Shown here piece after piece: positions 44,994 to 54,761 of a stretch of 64,000 bases of DNA; positions within the stretch are counted from its first letter, which is position 1; every line of letters starts with the position of its first letter. The notes below the pieces were generated by a model. It worked only from the letters and a program-made list of their open reading frames with translations. It did no database searches and was not told the DNA's origin. The stretch is from Pelomonas dachongensis. GTDB taxonomy: Bacteria > Pseudomonadota > Gammaproteobacteria > Burkholderiales > Burkholderiaceae_C. The position numbers and the translations under genes are program-made. The DNA lies in NCBI RefSeq assembly GCF_043555865.1, contig NZ_JBIGHY010000005.1, positions 248,001 through 312,000 of the forward strand, given 5' to 3'.

Positions 44994-47705
44994 TTAGGCG
45001 TACAGCGGGTTGATCTTGTTGGCGTCGATGCCGTACTTGGCGATCGCTTCCGCCACCTTGGTCATCGGAACCAGGCCGTCATCGGCCAGCGCTTTCAGCG
45101 CAGCGACGACGATGTAGTGGCGGTTCACCTCGAAGTGCTCGCGCAGCTTGGAGCGGAAGTCCGAGCGGCCGAAACCGTCGGTGCCCAGCACCTTGTACGA
45201 ACGGCCCTTGGGGATGAAGGCGCGGATCTGCTCCGCGTAGTTCTTCATGTAGTCGGTCGACGCGATGACCGGACCAGTCGTGCGGCCCAGCTGCTGCGTG
45301 ACGAACGGCACGCAGGCCAGATCGGTCGGGTGCAGCAGGTTCCAGCGCTCGGCGTTCTGGCCGTCGCGGGTCAGCTCGTTGAAGCTCGGGCAGCTCCACA
45401 CGTTGGCGCCGATGCCCCACTCTTCTTCCAGCAGCATCTTGGCGATCTGGCTCTCGCGCAGGATGGTGCCCGAGCCCAGCAGGTTGACGCTGACGGTCTT
45501 GGACGCGTCGGCTTCTTCCAGCAGGTACATGCCCTTCAGGATCTGCTCCTCGGTGCCGGCCTTCAGGCCCGGCATCGGGTAGTTCTCGTTCAGCAGCGTG
45601 ATGTAGTAGAAGACGTTCTCCTGGTCTTCCACCATGCGCTTCAAGCCGCGCTGCATGATGACCGCCACTTCGTGCGCGAAGGTCGGGTCGTAGGACACGC
45701 AGTTCGGGATGGTGTTGGCCAGGATGTGGCTGTGGCCGTCTTCGTGCTGCAGGCCTTCGCCGTTCAGCGTCGTGCGGCCGGACGTGCCGCCCAGCAGGAA
45801 GCCGCGCGCCTGCATGTCGCCCGCCGCCCAGGCCAGGTCGCCGATGCGCTGGAAGCCGAACATCGAGTAGTAGACGTAGAACGGGATCATGACCCGGTTG
45901 TTCGTCGAGTAGCTCGTGGCGGCAGCGATCCAGCTGGCCATGCCGCCGGCTTCGTTGATGCCTTCCTGGAGGATCTGGCCGGCCTTGTCCTCGCGGTAGT
46001 ACATGACCTGGTCCTTGTCGACCGGGGTGTACAGCTGGCCCTTGGGGTTGTAGATGCCGATCTGGCGGAACAGGCCTTCCATGCCGAAGGTGCGGGCCTC
46101 GTCGACCAGGATGGGCACGACGCGCGGACCGATGTCCTTGTCGCGCAGCAGCTGCGTCAGGAAGCGCACGTAGGCCTGGGTCGTGGAGATCTCGCGGCCT
46201 TCGGCGGTCGGGTCCAGCACGGCCTGGAAAGTCGCCAGCGGGGGTGCGGTGAACTGCTCTTCGGCCTTCGCGCGGCGGCTGGGCAGATAACCGCCCAGGG
46301 CCTGGCGACGCTCGTGCAGGTAGCGCATTTCCGGCGTGTCGTCGGCTGGCTTGTAGTACGGGATCTTCGCCAGCTCGCTGTCCGGGATCGGAATGCTGAA
46401 GCGGTCGCGGATGTACTTGATGTCGTCGTCCGTCAGCTTCTTGGTCTGGTGGACGGTGTTCTTGCCTTCACCGGCCTTGCCCATGCCATAGCCCTTGACG
46501 GTCTTGACCAGCAGCACGGTCGGCTGGCCCGTCTTGTTGTTGTGGGCCTTTTCGAAGGCGGCGTACACCTTCTCGGGCTCGTGGCCACCACGGCGCAGGT
46601 CAAAGATCTCCTCGTCGCTCATGTGGGCGACGAGCTTGGCGGTTTCGGGGTACTTGCCGAAGAAGTTCTTGCGGACGAAGGCGCCGTCGTTGGCCTTCAT
46701 GGCCTGGTAGTCGCCGTCCAGCGTTTCCATCATCAGCTGCTTGAGCTTGCCGCTCTTGTCGCGCGCCAGCAACTCGTCCCAGCCCTTGCCCCAGATCAGC
46801 TTGATGACGTTCCAGCCACTGCCGCGGAACTCGCCTTCCAGCTCCTGGATGATCTTGCCGTTGCCACGCACAGGGCCGTCCAGGCGCTGCAGATTGCAGT
46901 TGACGACGAACACGAGGTTGTCGAGGTTCTCGCGCGCCGCCAGGCTGATGGCGCCCAGACTTTCCGGCTCGTCCATCTCGCCGTCGCCCATGAAGGCCCA
47001 GACCTTGCGGTTCTCGGTGTTGGCGATGCCGCGGGCGTGCAGGTACTTCAGGAAGCGCGCCTGGTAGATCGCCATCAGCGGACCCAAGCCCATGCTGACG
47101 GTCGGGAACTGCCAGAAGTTGGGCATCAGCTTCGGGTGCGGGTAGCTGGACAGGCCCTTGCCGTCGACTTCCTGGCGGAAGTTGTCCAGCTGCTCTTCGC
47201 TCAGACGGCCTTCCAGGTAGGCGCGGGCGTAGATGCCGGGGGCGCTGTGGCCCTGGATGTAGAGGCAGTCGCCGCCGTGGTCGCCGTTGTCGGCGTGCCA
47301 GAAGTGGTTGAAGCCGGCGCCGAACATGCTGGCCACCGATGCGAACGAGCCGATGTGGCCGCCCAGGTCACCGCCGTCGGCCGGGTTCAGCCGGTTGGCG
47401 CGCACGACCATCGCCATCGCGTTCCAGCGCATGTAGGCGCGCAGGCGCTTCTCAATCTGGATGTTGCCCGGGCAGCGGGCCTCGGCCGAGGGCTCGATGG
47501 TGTTGACGTAGCCGGTGGTGGCCGAGAACGGCAGGTCGATGCTGTGCTGGCGCGCATGCTCCAGCATTTCCTCGATCAGGAAGTGCGCGCGCTCGGCACC
47601 CTCGCGGTCGATGACGGCGGAGAGGGCATCCAGCCACTCACGGGTTTCCTGCGGGTCTTGGTCGTTCGCGGCGGCGCCGAGAAACTCTTGCGGCTGGGCA
47701 GACAT
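44994..47705 (-). CDS. aceE: Pyruvate dehydrogenase E1 component (homodimeric)
   Basis: A 903-residue thiamine diphosphate enzyme that decarboxylates pyruvate. The TPP/Mg motif is GDGEMDEPESLGAISLAARE about residue 260; GGDLGGHIGSFASVASMFGA and HEDGHSHILANTIPNC are typical. Length matches the homodimeric AceE of proteobacteria. ATG at 47705 is preceded by AAGGAGAC; upstream Met residues are rejected. A candidate operator palindrome is at 47834-47848 in the divergent region. Confidence 0.98.
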   Translation of the reverse strand: MSAQPQEFLGAAANDQDPQETREWLDALSAVIDREGAERAHFLIEEMLEHARQHSIDLPFSATTGYVNTIEPSAEARCPGNIQIEKRLRAYMRWNAMAMVVRANRLNPADGGDLGGHIGSFASVASMFGAGFNHFWHADNGDHGGDCLYIQGHSAPGIYARAYLEGRLSEEQLDNFRQEVDGKGLSSYPHPKLMPNFWQFPTVSMGLGPLMAIYQARFLKYLHARGIANTENRKVWAFMGDGEMDEPESLGAISLAARENLDNLVFVVNCNLQRLDGPVRGNGKIIQELEGEFRGSGWNVIKLIWGKGWDELLARDKSGKLKQLMMETLDGDYQAMKANDGAFVRKNFFGKYPETAKLVAHMSDEEIFDLRRGGHEPEKVYAAFEKAHNNKTGQPTVLLVKTVKGYGMGKAGEGKNTVHQTKKLTDDDIKYIRDRFSIPIPDSELAKIPYYKPADDTPEMRYLHERRQALGGYLPSRRAKAEEQFTAPPLATFQAVLDPTAEGREISTTQAYVRFLTQLLRDKDIGPRVVPILVDEARTFGMEGLFRQIGIYNPKGQLYTPVDKDQVMYYREDKAGQILQEGINEAGGMASWIAAATSYSTNNRVMIPFYVYYSMFGFQRIGDLAWAAGDMQARGFLLGGTSGRTTLNGEGLQHEDGHSHILANTIPNCVSYDPTFAHEVAVIMQRGLKRMVEDQENVFYYITLLNENYPMPGLKAGTEEQILKGMYLLEEADASKTVSVNLLGSGTILRESQIAKMLLEEEWGIGANVWSCPSFNELTRDGQNAERWNLLHPTDLACVPFVTQQLGRTTGPVIASTDYMKNYAEQIRAFIPKGRSYKVLGTDGFGRSDFRSKLREHFEVNRHYIVVAALKALADDGLVPMTKVAEAIAKYGIDANKINPLYA

Positions 47706-47833
47706 GTTGTCTCCTTGATATCGACGCATCCAGGGCGTCACGGTGTTCTGACGGGGCCGAGCACGGGCAGCAGGCCCGAAGGCCGCGGGAGTGTCGCACA
47801 AAGCCCGCTCAACTCTCGAATCGTGCGAGGTGT

Positions 47834-47848
47834 TTTCTCATTGTGAAA
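47834..47848. promoter_or_regulatory. Inverted repeat between aceE and the sensor kinase
   Basis: TTTCTCA-T-TGTGAAA: the two 7-bp arms match at 6 of 7 positions. It lies 129 bp upstream of aceE and 38 bp upstream of the divergent kinase start, suited to control of either. No regulator is assigned. Confidence 0.4.
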
Positions 47849-47885
47849 TTACCAGACGCTCAGCAACGGCCAGGATAATTTCCTC

Positions 47886-50486
47886 ATGCCCGCCGACACC
47901 CTCGATCCTCCGCGCCGCAGCCGCGGTCAACGCTTCCTGACGCCGCTGCGCCGTCTGGTGCTGGGCTGGTGGTTCCGACAATCACCGTCGCGCCAGGACC
48001 GCCTCGCCACGCTGGGTCCACTGGTCTCGGTGCTGCTGTTTCTGGCCGCCATCATCTCGGCGTTCTGGTACCTGCGGAACGAGGAAATCGAGCGCGAGTC
48101 CGAGTCCGTCAAGCGCGACACTGAGATCGCGCAGCAGCAGATCCGGCTGCGGCTGATCGAGAACCAGGAGCAACTGGTTCGCATCGCCCGCGAGGTCGTC
48201 ACGCGGCAGATCGACGCGCACGAGTTCTCCGCGCAGGCGCAGGCGTTCGCGCGCGAAAGGCCGGAGCTGACGCACGTCACCTGGCTCAGCGCGCGGCGCG
48301 ACCGCCGCAGCAGCGTGGGCGCGGCCGGCTTCCAGGCCGACGGCATGATGTCGGCGGACGGCAGCGACCCGTCCATGCCCATGCCCAACCAGTCCAACGC
48401 ACCGGGCGTGGCCTTCGAAGCCGCCAAGGATCGGCGCCAGCCTGTGTACTCGCCGCCGTTCACGGACTCCAACGGCACCACGGTGTTCCAGCTGCACATC
48501 CCACTGATCGATCGCGGCGGCTTCGCGGGCGTGCTGATCGCGGAGTACACCGTCGAGGCGCTGCTGCGCTACTACGTGCCCAGCGAGGTTGCCACGCGCC
48601 ACAGCATTGCCGTGCTGGACGCCACCGACCAGGTCGTCAGTAGCACCGTGACCCCCATGCCTGGCCAGGGCCTGCGCCGCGCGTCGCTGCTGCACGACGT
48701 GCCGCTGGCCCCCGCGCTGAACGGCCTGGTGCTGCGCGGCCAGGGCTGGCGCACCTCCATCGGCCTGATCAGCAATGCCCTCTTCTGGCTGGTACTGGCG
48801 CTGGCCGGCCTGACGGTGTGGATGCTGCTGGGCACGTGGCGCCACATGCGCCGGCGCACGCAGATCCAGAACGCGCTGACGCTGGAAACCAACTTCCGCC
48901 GCGCGATGGAGAACTCCATGCTGACCGGCATGCGCGCCATGGACCTGGACACGCGCATCACCTATGTGAATCCGGCCTTCTGCGCGATGACCGGGTTCAC
49001 CGAGAACGACCTCGTCGGCCGCACGCCGCCCTACCCCTTCTGGCCCAGCGACCGCCGCGAGGACAACGCACGCGCGCTGCAGCAGGAGTTGCAGGGCAAG
49101 AGCCCGTCCGGCGGGGTGGAGGTCAAGATCCAGCGCAAGGACGGCAGCCAGTTCGACGCGCGTGTGTACGTGTCGCCGCTGGTGGACACGCGCGGCAAGC
49201 AGACGGGCTGGATGACCTCGATGACCAACATCACCGAGGCCAAGCGGGTGCGCGACCAGCTGTCGGCCTCGCACGAGCGCTTCACCACCGTGCTGGAGGG
49301 ACTGGACGCCGCCGTGTCCGTGCTGTCCGTGCAGCCCCCGGAGCTGCTGTTCGCCAACCGCAGCTACCGGCTGTGGTTCGGCGCCGACCCGGCGGGCCAC
49401 GCGCTGCTGGCCGGCGGGCAACTGGGCGCCACGACCAGCCGCCGCGGGGCGCTGGGCGACGGCGAGGACGAGGTGGATGACTACTCCGGCCTGCCTGCCG
49501 AAGCACTGACCGAGATCGGCGCCGATCCGCGCGAGGTCTATGTCGAGTCGCTGGCCATGTGGTTCGACGTGCGCGCCCGCTACCTGCAGTGGACCGACGG
49601 CCGCCTGGCGCAGATGCTGATCGCCACCGACATCACCGTGCGCCGCCACGCCGAGGCCCAGGCCGCGCTGCAGGCCGAGAAGGCGCAGGTGACGAGCCGG
49701 CTGATGACCATGGGCGAGATGGCCTCCAGCGTGGCCCACGAACTGAACCAGCCGCTGACCGCCATCACCAACTACTGCAACGGCATGGTCAGCCGGGTGC
49801 GCAACGACGCCATTCAGAAGGACGACCTGCTCGCGGCGCTGGAAAAGACCGCCAAGCAGGCCCAGCGGGCCGGCCAGATCATTCACCGCATCCGCAACTT
49901 CGTGAAGCGCAGCGAGCCGCAGCGCCAGCCCGCCAACGCGGCCGACATCGTCGAGGACGCGGTGGAGCTGGCCGGTATCGAGCTGCGCCGGCGCAACGTG
50001 GCCATCCACACCTACGTGGCGCAGCGGCTGCCGCAGATGATGGTGGACCCCATCCTCATCGAGCAAGTGCTGATGAACCTGCTGAAGAACGCCGCCGAAG
50101 CCATCGACAACGAATCGCTGCCGACCTCTCGCCGCCACATCGAGCTGCGCGTGGTGCCCAAGCACAGCGCCGAGATGGGAGGGCAGATCGAGTTCTCGGT
50201 CACTGACATGGGGCCGGGCCTGCCCGACGAAGTGCTGGCGCGCATGTACGAGGCCTTCTTCTCCACCAAGGCCGACGGCATGGGCATCGGCTTAGGGTTA
50301 TGCCGGTCCATCGTCGAGTCTCACCAGGGCCGGATAAAAGCGGAGAACCTCTACAATGGCTCCTTGGTTGTCGGCTGCCGATTCGCCTTCACGATTCCAG
50401 TCACGATCACCTCAGAACACCTGCGTGCGGACGCCTCACAAGGCGGCGCCGGCAGCGCTCAGAGAACCGAACCCACCACACCATGA
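47886..50486 (+). CDS. PAS-domain sensor histidine kinase
   Basis: An 866-residue membrane kinase. TM1 lies near residues 50-68, a periplasmic sensor to about 290, TM2 about 297-318, then two PAS domains (NSMLTGMRAMDLDTRITYVN, and LEGLDAAVSVLS), a coiled linker, and the kinase core: H box SVAHELNQPLTAITNY (phosphorylated H618), N box NLLKNAAEAI, G boxes DMGPGLPDEV and GMGIGLGLCRSIVESHQG. It resembles FixL/DctB-type kinases. Its stop overlaps the FixJ-type regulator start (ATGA). It is divergent from aceE. The signal is unknown; the periplasmic region suggests an external ligand. Confidence 0.93.
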   Translation: MPADTLDPPRRSRGQRFLTPLRRLVLGWWFRQSPSRQDRLATLGPLVSVLLFLAAIISAFWYLRNEEIERESESVKRDTEIAQQQIRLRLIENQEQLVRIAREVVTRQIDAHEFSAQAQAFARERPELTHVTWLSARRDRRSSVGAAGFQADGMMSADGSDPSMPMPNQSNAPGVAFEAAKDRRQPVYSPPFTDSNGTTVFQLHIPLIDRGGFAGVLIAEYTVEALLRYYVPSEVATRHSIAVLDATDQVVSSTVTPMPGQGLRRASLLHDVPLAPALNGLVLRGQGWRTSIGLISNALFWLVLALAGLTVWMLLGTWRHMRRRTQIQNALTLETNFRRAMENSMLTGMRAMDLDTRITYVNPAFCAMTGFTENDLVGRTPPYPFWPSDRREDNARALQQELQGKSPSGGVEVKIQRKDGSQFDARVYVSPLVDTRGKQTGWMTSMTNITEAKRVRDQLSASHERFTTVLEGLDAAVSVLSVQPPELLFANRSYRLWFGADPAGHALLAGGQLGATTSRRGALGDGEDEVDDYSGLPAEALTEIGADPREVYVESLAMWFDVRARYLQWTDGRLAQMLIATDITVRRHAEAQAALQAEKAQVTSRLMTMGEMASSVAHELNQPLTAITNYCNGMVSRVRNDAIQKDDLLAALEKTAKQAQRAGQIIHRIRNFVKRSEPQRQPANAADIVEDAVELAGIELRRRNVAIHTYVAQRLPQMMVDPILIEQVLMNLLKNAAEAIDNESLPTSRRHIELRVVPKHSAEMGGQIEFSVTDMGPGLPDEVLARMYEAFFSTKADGMGIGLGLCRSIVESHQGRIKAENLYNGSLVVGCRFAFTIPVTITSEHLRADASQGGAGSAQRTEPTTP

Positions 50487-51106
50487 GCTTGATCCCCAAG
50501 AAGGGCAACGTCTACGTTGTCGATGACGACGAAGCGGTCCGCGACTCCCTGCAATGGCTGCTCGAAGGCAAGGACTACCGGGTCAAGTGCTTTGACTCCG
50601 CCGAGTCCTTCCTCGCCCGCTACGACCCCCGTGAAGTCGCCTGCCTGATCGCCGACATCCGCATGGACGGCATGACCGGCCTGGAGCTTCAGGACCGCCT
50701 CATCGAGCGCAAGAGCCCGCTGCCAATCGTTTTCATCACCGGCCACGGCGACGTACCGATGGCCGTGCAGACGATGAAGAAGGGCGCGATGGACTTCATC
50801 GAGAAGCCCTTCAAGGAAGAAGAGCTGCTGGCCCTGGTGGAGCGCATGCTCGACCAAGCGCGCGACGCCTTCTCCAGCCACCAGGAAGCCGCCAGCCGCG
50901 ACGCGCTGCTGGCCCGCCTGACGACGCGTGAAGCGCAGGTGCTGGAGCGCATCGTCGCTGGCCGCCTGAACAAGCAGATCGCCGACGACCTCGGCATCAG
51001 CATCAAGACGGTGGAAGCGCACCGCGCCAACATCATGGAAAAGCTCAACGCCAACACGGTGGCCGATCTGCTGAAGATTGCGCTCGGTGCCACTGCCAAG
51101 GCTTGA
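50483..51106 (+). CDS. FixJ/LuxR-type response regulator
   Basis: A 207-residue regulator. Receiver domain with acidic pocket VVDDDEAVRDS (residues 12-22), phosphorylated D58 (CLIADIRMDGMTG) and Lys in FIEKPFKEEEL. C-terminal LuxR-type helix-turn-helix LTTREAQVLERIVAGRLNKQ, continuing IADDLGISIKTVEAHRANIM. It overlaps the partner kinase gene by 4 nt. The pair and its location beside aceE and folD is conserved in Burkholderiales to my knowledge; the target genes are unknown. Confidence 0.94.
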   Translation: MSLIPKKGNVYVVDDDEAVRDSLQWLLEGKDYRVKCFDSAESFLARYDPREVACLIADIRMDGMTGLELQDRLIERKSPLPIVFITGHGDVPMAVQTMKKGAMDFIEKPFKEEELLALVERMLDQARDAFSSHQEAASRDALLARLTTREAQVLERIVAGRLNKQIADDLGISIKTVEAHRANIMEKLNANTVADLLKIALGATAKA

Positions 51107-51121
51107 CCCCTGACTGACTTC

Positions 51122-51149
51122 AAAGGCCGCTGCTCCCCAGCGGCCTTTT
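51122..51149 (+). terminator. Rho-independent terminator after the response regulator
   Basis: A perfect 11-bp stem AAAGGCCGCTG / CAGCGGCCTTT with a 5-nt loop, ending in TTTT, lies 16 bp after the response-regulator stop and before folD. Confidence 0.8.
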
Positions 51150-51171
51150 GCATTTTCGAAAGCGAATCGAC

Positions 51172-52029
51172 ATGACCGCCCAACTGATCGACGGCCTCGC
51201 CCTCTCCAAGTCCATCCGCGCCGAAGTGGCAACGCGTGCTGCTGCGCTGACCGCCAAGGGCTGCAAACCCGGTCTCGCCGTCGTCATCGTTGGCGACGAC
51301 CCGGCCAGCCATGTGTATGTGCGCAACAAGGTCAAGGCCTGCGCCGACGCTGGACTGCACTCGGTGCTGGAGAAGTACGAGGCCACGTTCACCGAGGCAG
51401 AGCTGCTGGCCCGTATCGATGCGCTGAACAACGACCCGACCATCCACGGCATCCTGGTGCAGATGCCGCTGCCCAAGCACATCGACCCGCACAAGGTCAT
51501 CGAGGCCATTACCACCAGCAAGGACGTCGATGGCTACTCCACGCTGAGCGCGGGCGAGTTGATGACGCAGTTGCCGGGCTTTCGCCCCTGCACGCCTTAC
51601 GGCTGCATGAAGCTCATCGAGAGCACGGGCTTCGACCTGCGCGGCAAGCATGCCGTCGTCATCGGTCGCAGCAACACGGTGGGCAAACCGATGGCGCTGT
51701 TGCTGCTGCAAGCCAACGCCACTGTCACCGTCTGCCACAGCGCCACGCCGGACATCGGACAACACACACGTCAGGCCGATGTCGTGGTTGCCGCCGTGGG
51801 GCGACGCAACATGCTGACCGCCGACATGGTCAAGCCCGGCGCCGTCGTCATCGACGTGGGCATCAACCGCAACGACGACGGAAAGCTCTGCGGCGACGTC
51901 GATTTCGACGGCGTCAAGGAAGTAGCCGGCTGGATCACCCCGGTGCCCGGTGGCGTCGGCCCGATGACGATTGCCATGTTGCTTGTGAATACGCTTGAAT
52001 CGGCCGAACGCAGCCTCAAGTCCGTCTGA
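51172..52029 (+). CDS. folD: Methylenetetrahydrofolate dehydrogenase/cyclohydrolase
   Basis: A 285-residue bifunctional enzyme that interconverts 5,10-methylene- and 10-formyl-tetrahydrofolate. Motifs: YVRNKVKACADAGLHS with the catalytic Lys, GILVQMPLPKHID, KDVDGYSTLSAGELM, and the NADP site VVIGRSNTVGKPMALLL, then GGVGPMTIAMLLVNT. ATG at 51172 is chosen as the normal family start. Its stop overlaps the M3 peptidase start by one base. Confidence 0.97.
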   Translation: MTAQLIDGLALSKSIRAEVATRAAALTAKGCKPGLAVVIVGDDPASHVYVRNKVKACADAGLHSVLEKYEATFTEAELLARIDALNNDPTIHGILVQMPLPKHIDPHKVIEAITTSKDVDGYSTLSAGELMTQLPGFRPCTPYGCMKLIESTGFDLRGKHAVVIGRSNTVGKPMALLLLQANATVTVCHSATPDIGQHTRQADVVVAAVGRRNMLTADMVKPGAVVIDVGINRNDDGKLCGDVDFDGVKEVAGWITPVPGGVGPMTIAMLLVNTLESAERSLKSV

Positions 52030-54035
52030 TGACCATGTCCAACCCCCTGCTCTCCACCGCCGCCCTGCCCGACTTCGCGGCCATCCGCCCCGAGCATGTG
52101 CAGCCCGCCGTCACCGAGCTTCTGGCCGCCGCGCAGGCCGCGCTGGACGAGGCTGTCAAGCCCGAGACAGCGGCCGACTACGACACGCTGTCGCGCGTGC
52201 TCGACCACGCGACCGAGCGGCTGGGCGGCGCCTGGGGTGCCGTGGGCCACCTGAACGCCGTCGCCGACACCCCTGCGCTGCGCGAGGCCTACAACGCGAT
52301 GCTGCCGGTCGTCACCGAATTCAGCACGGCCATGGGCGCCAACGAGGCGCTGTTCGCCAAGTACAAGGCCGTACTGGCGGCGCAAAGTGCGACGCTCAGC
52401 GCACCGCGCCGGCAGGTGCTGAAGCACGCGATCCGCAACTTCGTGCTGTCCGGTGCCGAACTGCAGGGCGCCGCCCGCGAGCGCTACGCTGCCATCCAGG
52501 AGCGCAGCGCGGAGCTGCAGCAGCAATTCAGCGAGCATGTGCTGGATGCCACCGACGGCTGGAGCTACGTCGCCAGCACCGAAGAGCTGGCCGGCGTGCC
52601 GCAGGACGTGCTGGACGCGACCAAGCTGGACGACGGCGGCCACAAGCTGACACTGCACTTTCCGGTCTACCTGCCCGTCATGCAGTACGCGGAGAACCGC
52701 GCGCTGCGCGAGAAGCTCTACCGCGCCTACGTGACCCGCGCCAGCGAACAGGGGAAGCCCGAGTGGGACAACACCGCTGCCATGCGCGAGATCGTCGCGC
52801 TGCGCCAAGAAGAGGCGCAACTGCTGGGCTACGCCAGCTTTGCCGAGGTGTCGCTGGCGCCCAAGATGGCGTCGTCCACCACGGAAGTGACCACCTTCCT
52901 GCGCGACCTCGCCAAACGCGCCCGCCCGTTCGCCGAGAAAGACCTGGCCGAGCTGCGCGAGTTCGCCAACGGCCAGCCGCTGGAAAGCTGGGACGTGTCG
53001 TACTGGAGCGAAAAGCTCAAGGAAGCGCGCTACGCCTTCAGCGACCAGACGGTGAAGCAGTACTTCACCGCGCCGAAGGTCGTCGCCGGCCTGTTCAACA
53101 TCATCGAGCGCTTGTTCGACGTGCAGATCGCCGAAGCGAAGGCCTCGGTCTGGAACGACAACGTCAAGTTCTACGAGCTGCGGCGCGGCGGCAAGCTGAT
53201 CGCGCAGTTCTACCTGGACCTCTACGCCCGCCCGGGCAAACGCCCCGGTGCGTGGATGGACGAGGTGCGCAGCCGCTGGCTCAAGCCCACCGGTGAGCAG
53301 CAGACACCGGTCGCGCAGCTGGTGTGCAACTTCGCCTCGCCCGTGGGCCTGAATGGACAAGAAAGGCCCGCGCTGCTGACGCATGACGACGTCATCACGC
53401 TGTTCCACGAGTTCGGCCACGGCCTGCATCACATGCTGACGCAGATCGACGACCTGGGCGTGTCCGGCATCTCCGGCGTGGAGTGGGACGCCGTCGAGCT
53501 GCCCAGCCAGTTCATGGAGAACTTCTGCTGGGAGTGGGACGTGCTGCAGCAGCTGAGCGGCCATGTCGACACAGGCGCACCGCTGCCGCGCGAGCTGTTC
53601 GACAAGATGATCGCGGCCAAGAACTTCCAGAGCGGCCTGATGACGCTGCGCCAGATCGAGTTCGCGCTGTTCGACATGCGCCTGCACGGCGAGCCGGGCG
53701 CTGAGGCCGATGTGCAGCGACTGCTGGACGACGTGCGCGCCGAAGTGGCCGTGCTGATCCCGCCCGCCTTCAACCGCTTCCAGCACAGCTTCTCGCACAT
53801 CTTCGCGGGCGGCTACGCAGCCGGCTACTACAGCTACAAGTGGGCCGAGCTGCTGAGCGCGGACGCGTGGAGCGCCTTCGAGGAGGAAGGCGTCTTCAAC
53901 GCGGCCACCGGCAAGCGCTTCCTGACCGAAGTGCTGGAGCGCGGCGGCGCGCGCGATGCCATCGACAACTTCAAGGCCTTCCGCGGCCGCGAGCCGAAGA
54001 TCGACGCCTTGCTCCGCCACCAAGGCATGTCTTGA
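52029..54035 (+). CDS. prlC: M3-family oligopeptidase A
   Basis: A 668-residue zinc metallopeptidase. The zinc site is HEFGH (residues 460-464, in LFHEFGHGLHHML), with the third ligand Glu in the following helix (GVEWDAVELPSQFMENFCWE). N-terminal NPLLSTAALPDFAAIRPEHVQP is typical of oligopeptidase A. It degrades cytoplasmic peptides and cleaved signal peptides. A second ATG 6 nt downstream is possible. It is co-transcribed with folD (TGATG overlap). Confidence 0.96.
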   Translation: MTMSNPLLSTAALPDFAAIRPEHVQPAVTELLAAAQAALDEAVKPETAADYDTLSRVLDHATERLGGAWGAVGHLNAVADTPALREAYNAMLPVVTEFSTAMGANEALFAKYKAVLAAQSATLSAPRRQVLKHAIRNFVLSGAELQGAARERYAAIQERSAELQQQFSEHVLDATDGWSYVASTEELAGVPQDVLDATKLDDGGHKLTLHFPVYLPVMQYAENRALREKLYRAYVTRASEQGKPEWDNTAAMREIVALRQEEAQLLGYASFAEVSLAPKMASSTTEVTTFLRDLAKRARPFAEKDLAELREFANGQPLESWDVSYWSEKLKEARYAFSDQTVKQYFTAPKVVAGLFNIIERLFDVQIAEAKASVWNDNVKFYELRRGGKLIAQFYLDLYARPGKRPGAWMDEVRSRWLKPTGEQQTPVAQLVCNFASPVGLNGQERPALLTHDDVITLFHEFGHGLHHMLTQIDDLGVSGISGVEWDAVELPSQFMENFCWEWDVLQQLSGHVDTGAPLPRELFDKMIAAKNFQSGLMTLRQIEFALFDMRLHGEPGAEADVQRLLDDVRAEVAVLIPPAFNRFQHSFSHIFAGGYAAGYYSYKWAELLSADAWSAFEEEGVFNAATGKRFLTEVLERGGARDAIDNFKAFRGREPKIDALLRHQGMS

Positions 54036-54040
54036 CGAAA

Positions 54041-54050
54041 TCTTCACGCG
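54041..54050. promoter_or_regulatory. Shared TCTTCAC-CG element upstream of the OmpR-type regulator
   Basis: TCTTCACGCG at 54041-54050, 46 bp before the regulator start, recurs as TCTTCACACG at 56075-56084 before the alpha/beta hydrolase. It may be part of a regulator-binding site or core promoter. Seen by eye. Confidence 0.35.
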
Positions 54051-54086
54051 CCGCGCCCTAGGCTGCTCTGCCGAGGAGGTGCCCGC

Positions 54087-54761
54087 GTGAACCGCATCCT
54101 GGTCGTCGAGGACCACACCCCCCTGCGCCGCCAGATCGTCGAACTGCTGCAGGGCGTCGGCTGGGCGGTCGACGAGGCCAGCGACGGCCGCTTGGGTCTG
54201 CAGCTGGCGCTGGAGCAGCCGCCCGACGTGCTGCTGCTGGACTTGGGTCTGCCGGGCTTGGACGGCATCACGCTGTGCCGGCAGCTGCGCGCACAGGCCG
54301 ACCGCCATGTGCCGGTGTTGATGCTGACCGCCCGCGACGCGCTGGAGGACAAGCGCGAAGGCTTCGGCGCGGGCGCCGACGACTACCTGCTCAAACCCTT
54401 TGCCGGTGAGGAGCTGCTGTGGCGCTGCCAGGCGCTGGCGCGCCGCGGCGAGCTGGGCCGCAGCTGGGTGCTGACGCGCGGCCCGCTGCGCATCGACCGG
54501 CGCACGCACACCGTACACGGCAGCGCGGGCCAGGGTCTGGCGTTGCCTCGCCAGGCCTACCGCCTGCTGGTGGCGCTGGCCGAGGCCTGGCCGCGCACCG
54601 TCACCCGCAGCGAACTGCAGCAGCAGCTCTGGGCCGACGAGCCGCCCGAGTCCGACGCGTTGCGCAGTCATCTCTACACGCTGCGCCAGGCGATGGGCGC
54701 TGACCAGGCGCTGGTCAAGACGGTGCATGGCGTGGGATTGCGGCTCGACGTGCCGGGATGA
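54087..54761 (+). CDS. OmpR/QseB-type response regulator
   Basis: A 224-residue regulator. Receiver domain with E8-D9, phosphorylated D52 (LLLDLGLPGLDG), and Lys in YLLKPFAGEELL; C-terminal winged helix with LPRQAYRLLVALAEAWPRTV and DALRSHLYTLRQAMG, continuing VKTVHGVGLRL. The start is GTG after GAGGAGGTG. It overlaps the kinase gene (ATGA). Similar to QseB/PmrA regulators. Confidence 0.94.
   Translation: MNRILVVEDHTPLRRQIVELLQGVGWAVDEASDGRLGLQLALEQPPDVLLLDLGLPGLDGITLCRQLRAQADRHVPVLMLTARDALEDKREGFGAGADDYLLKPFAGEELLWRCQALARRGELGRSWVLTRGPLRIDRRTHTVHGSAGQGLALPRQAYRLLVALAEAWPRTVTRSELQQQLWADEPPESDALRSHLYTLRQAMGADQALVKTVHGVGLRLDVPG

Noticed and set aside
44979..47846. A 955-codon plus-strand frame opposite aceE
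   Set aside because: Antisense to a complete, highly conserved enzyme.
51771..54728. A 985-codon minus-strand open frame opposite folD and prlC
   Set aside because: Low-complexity His/Gln/Arg-rich translation, typical antisense shadow of GC-rich genes.
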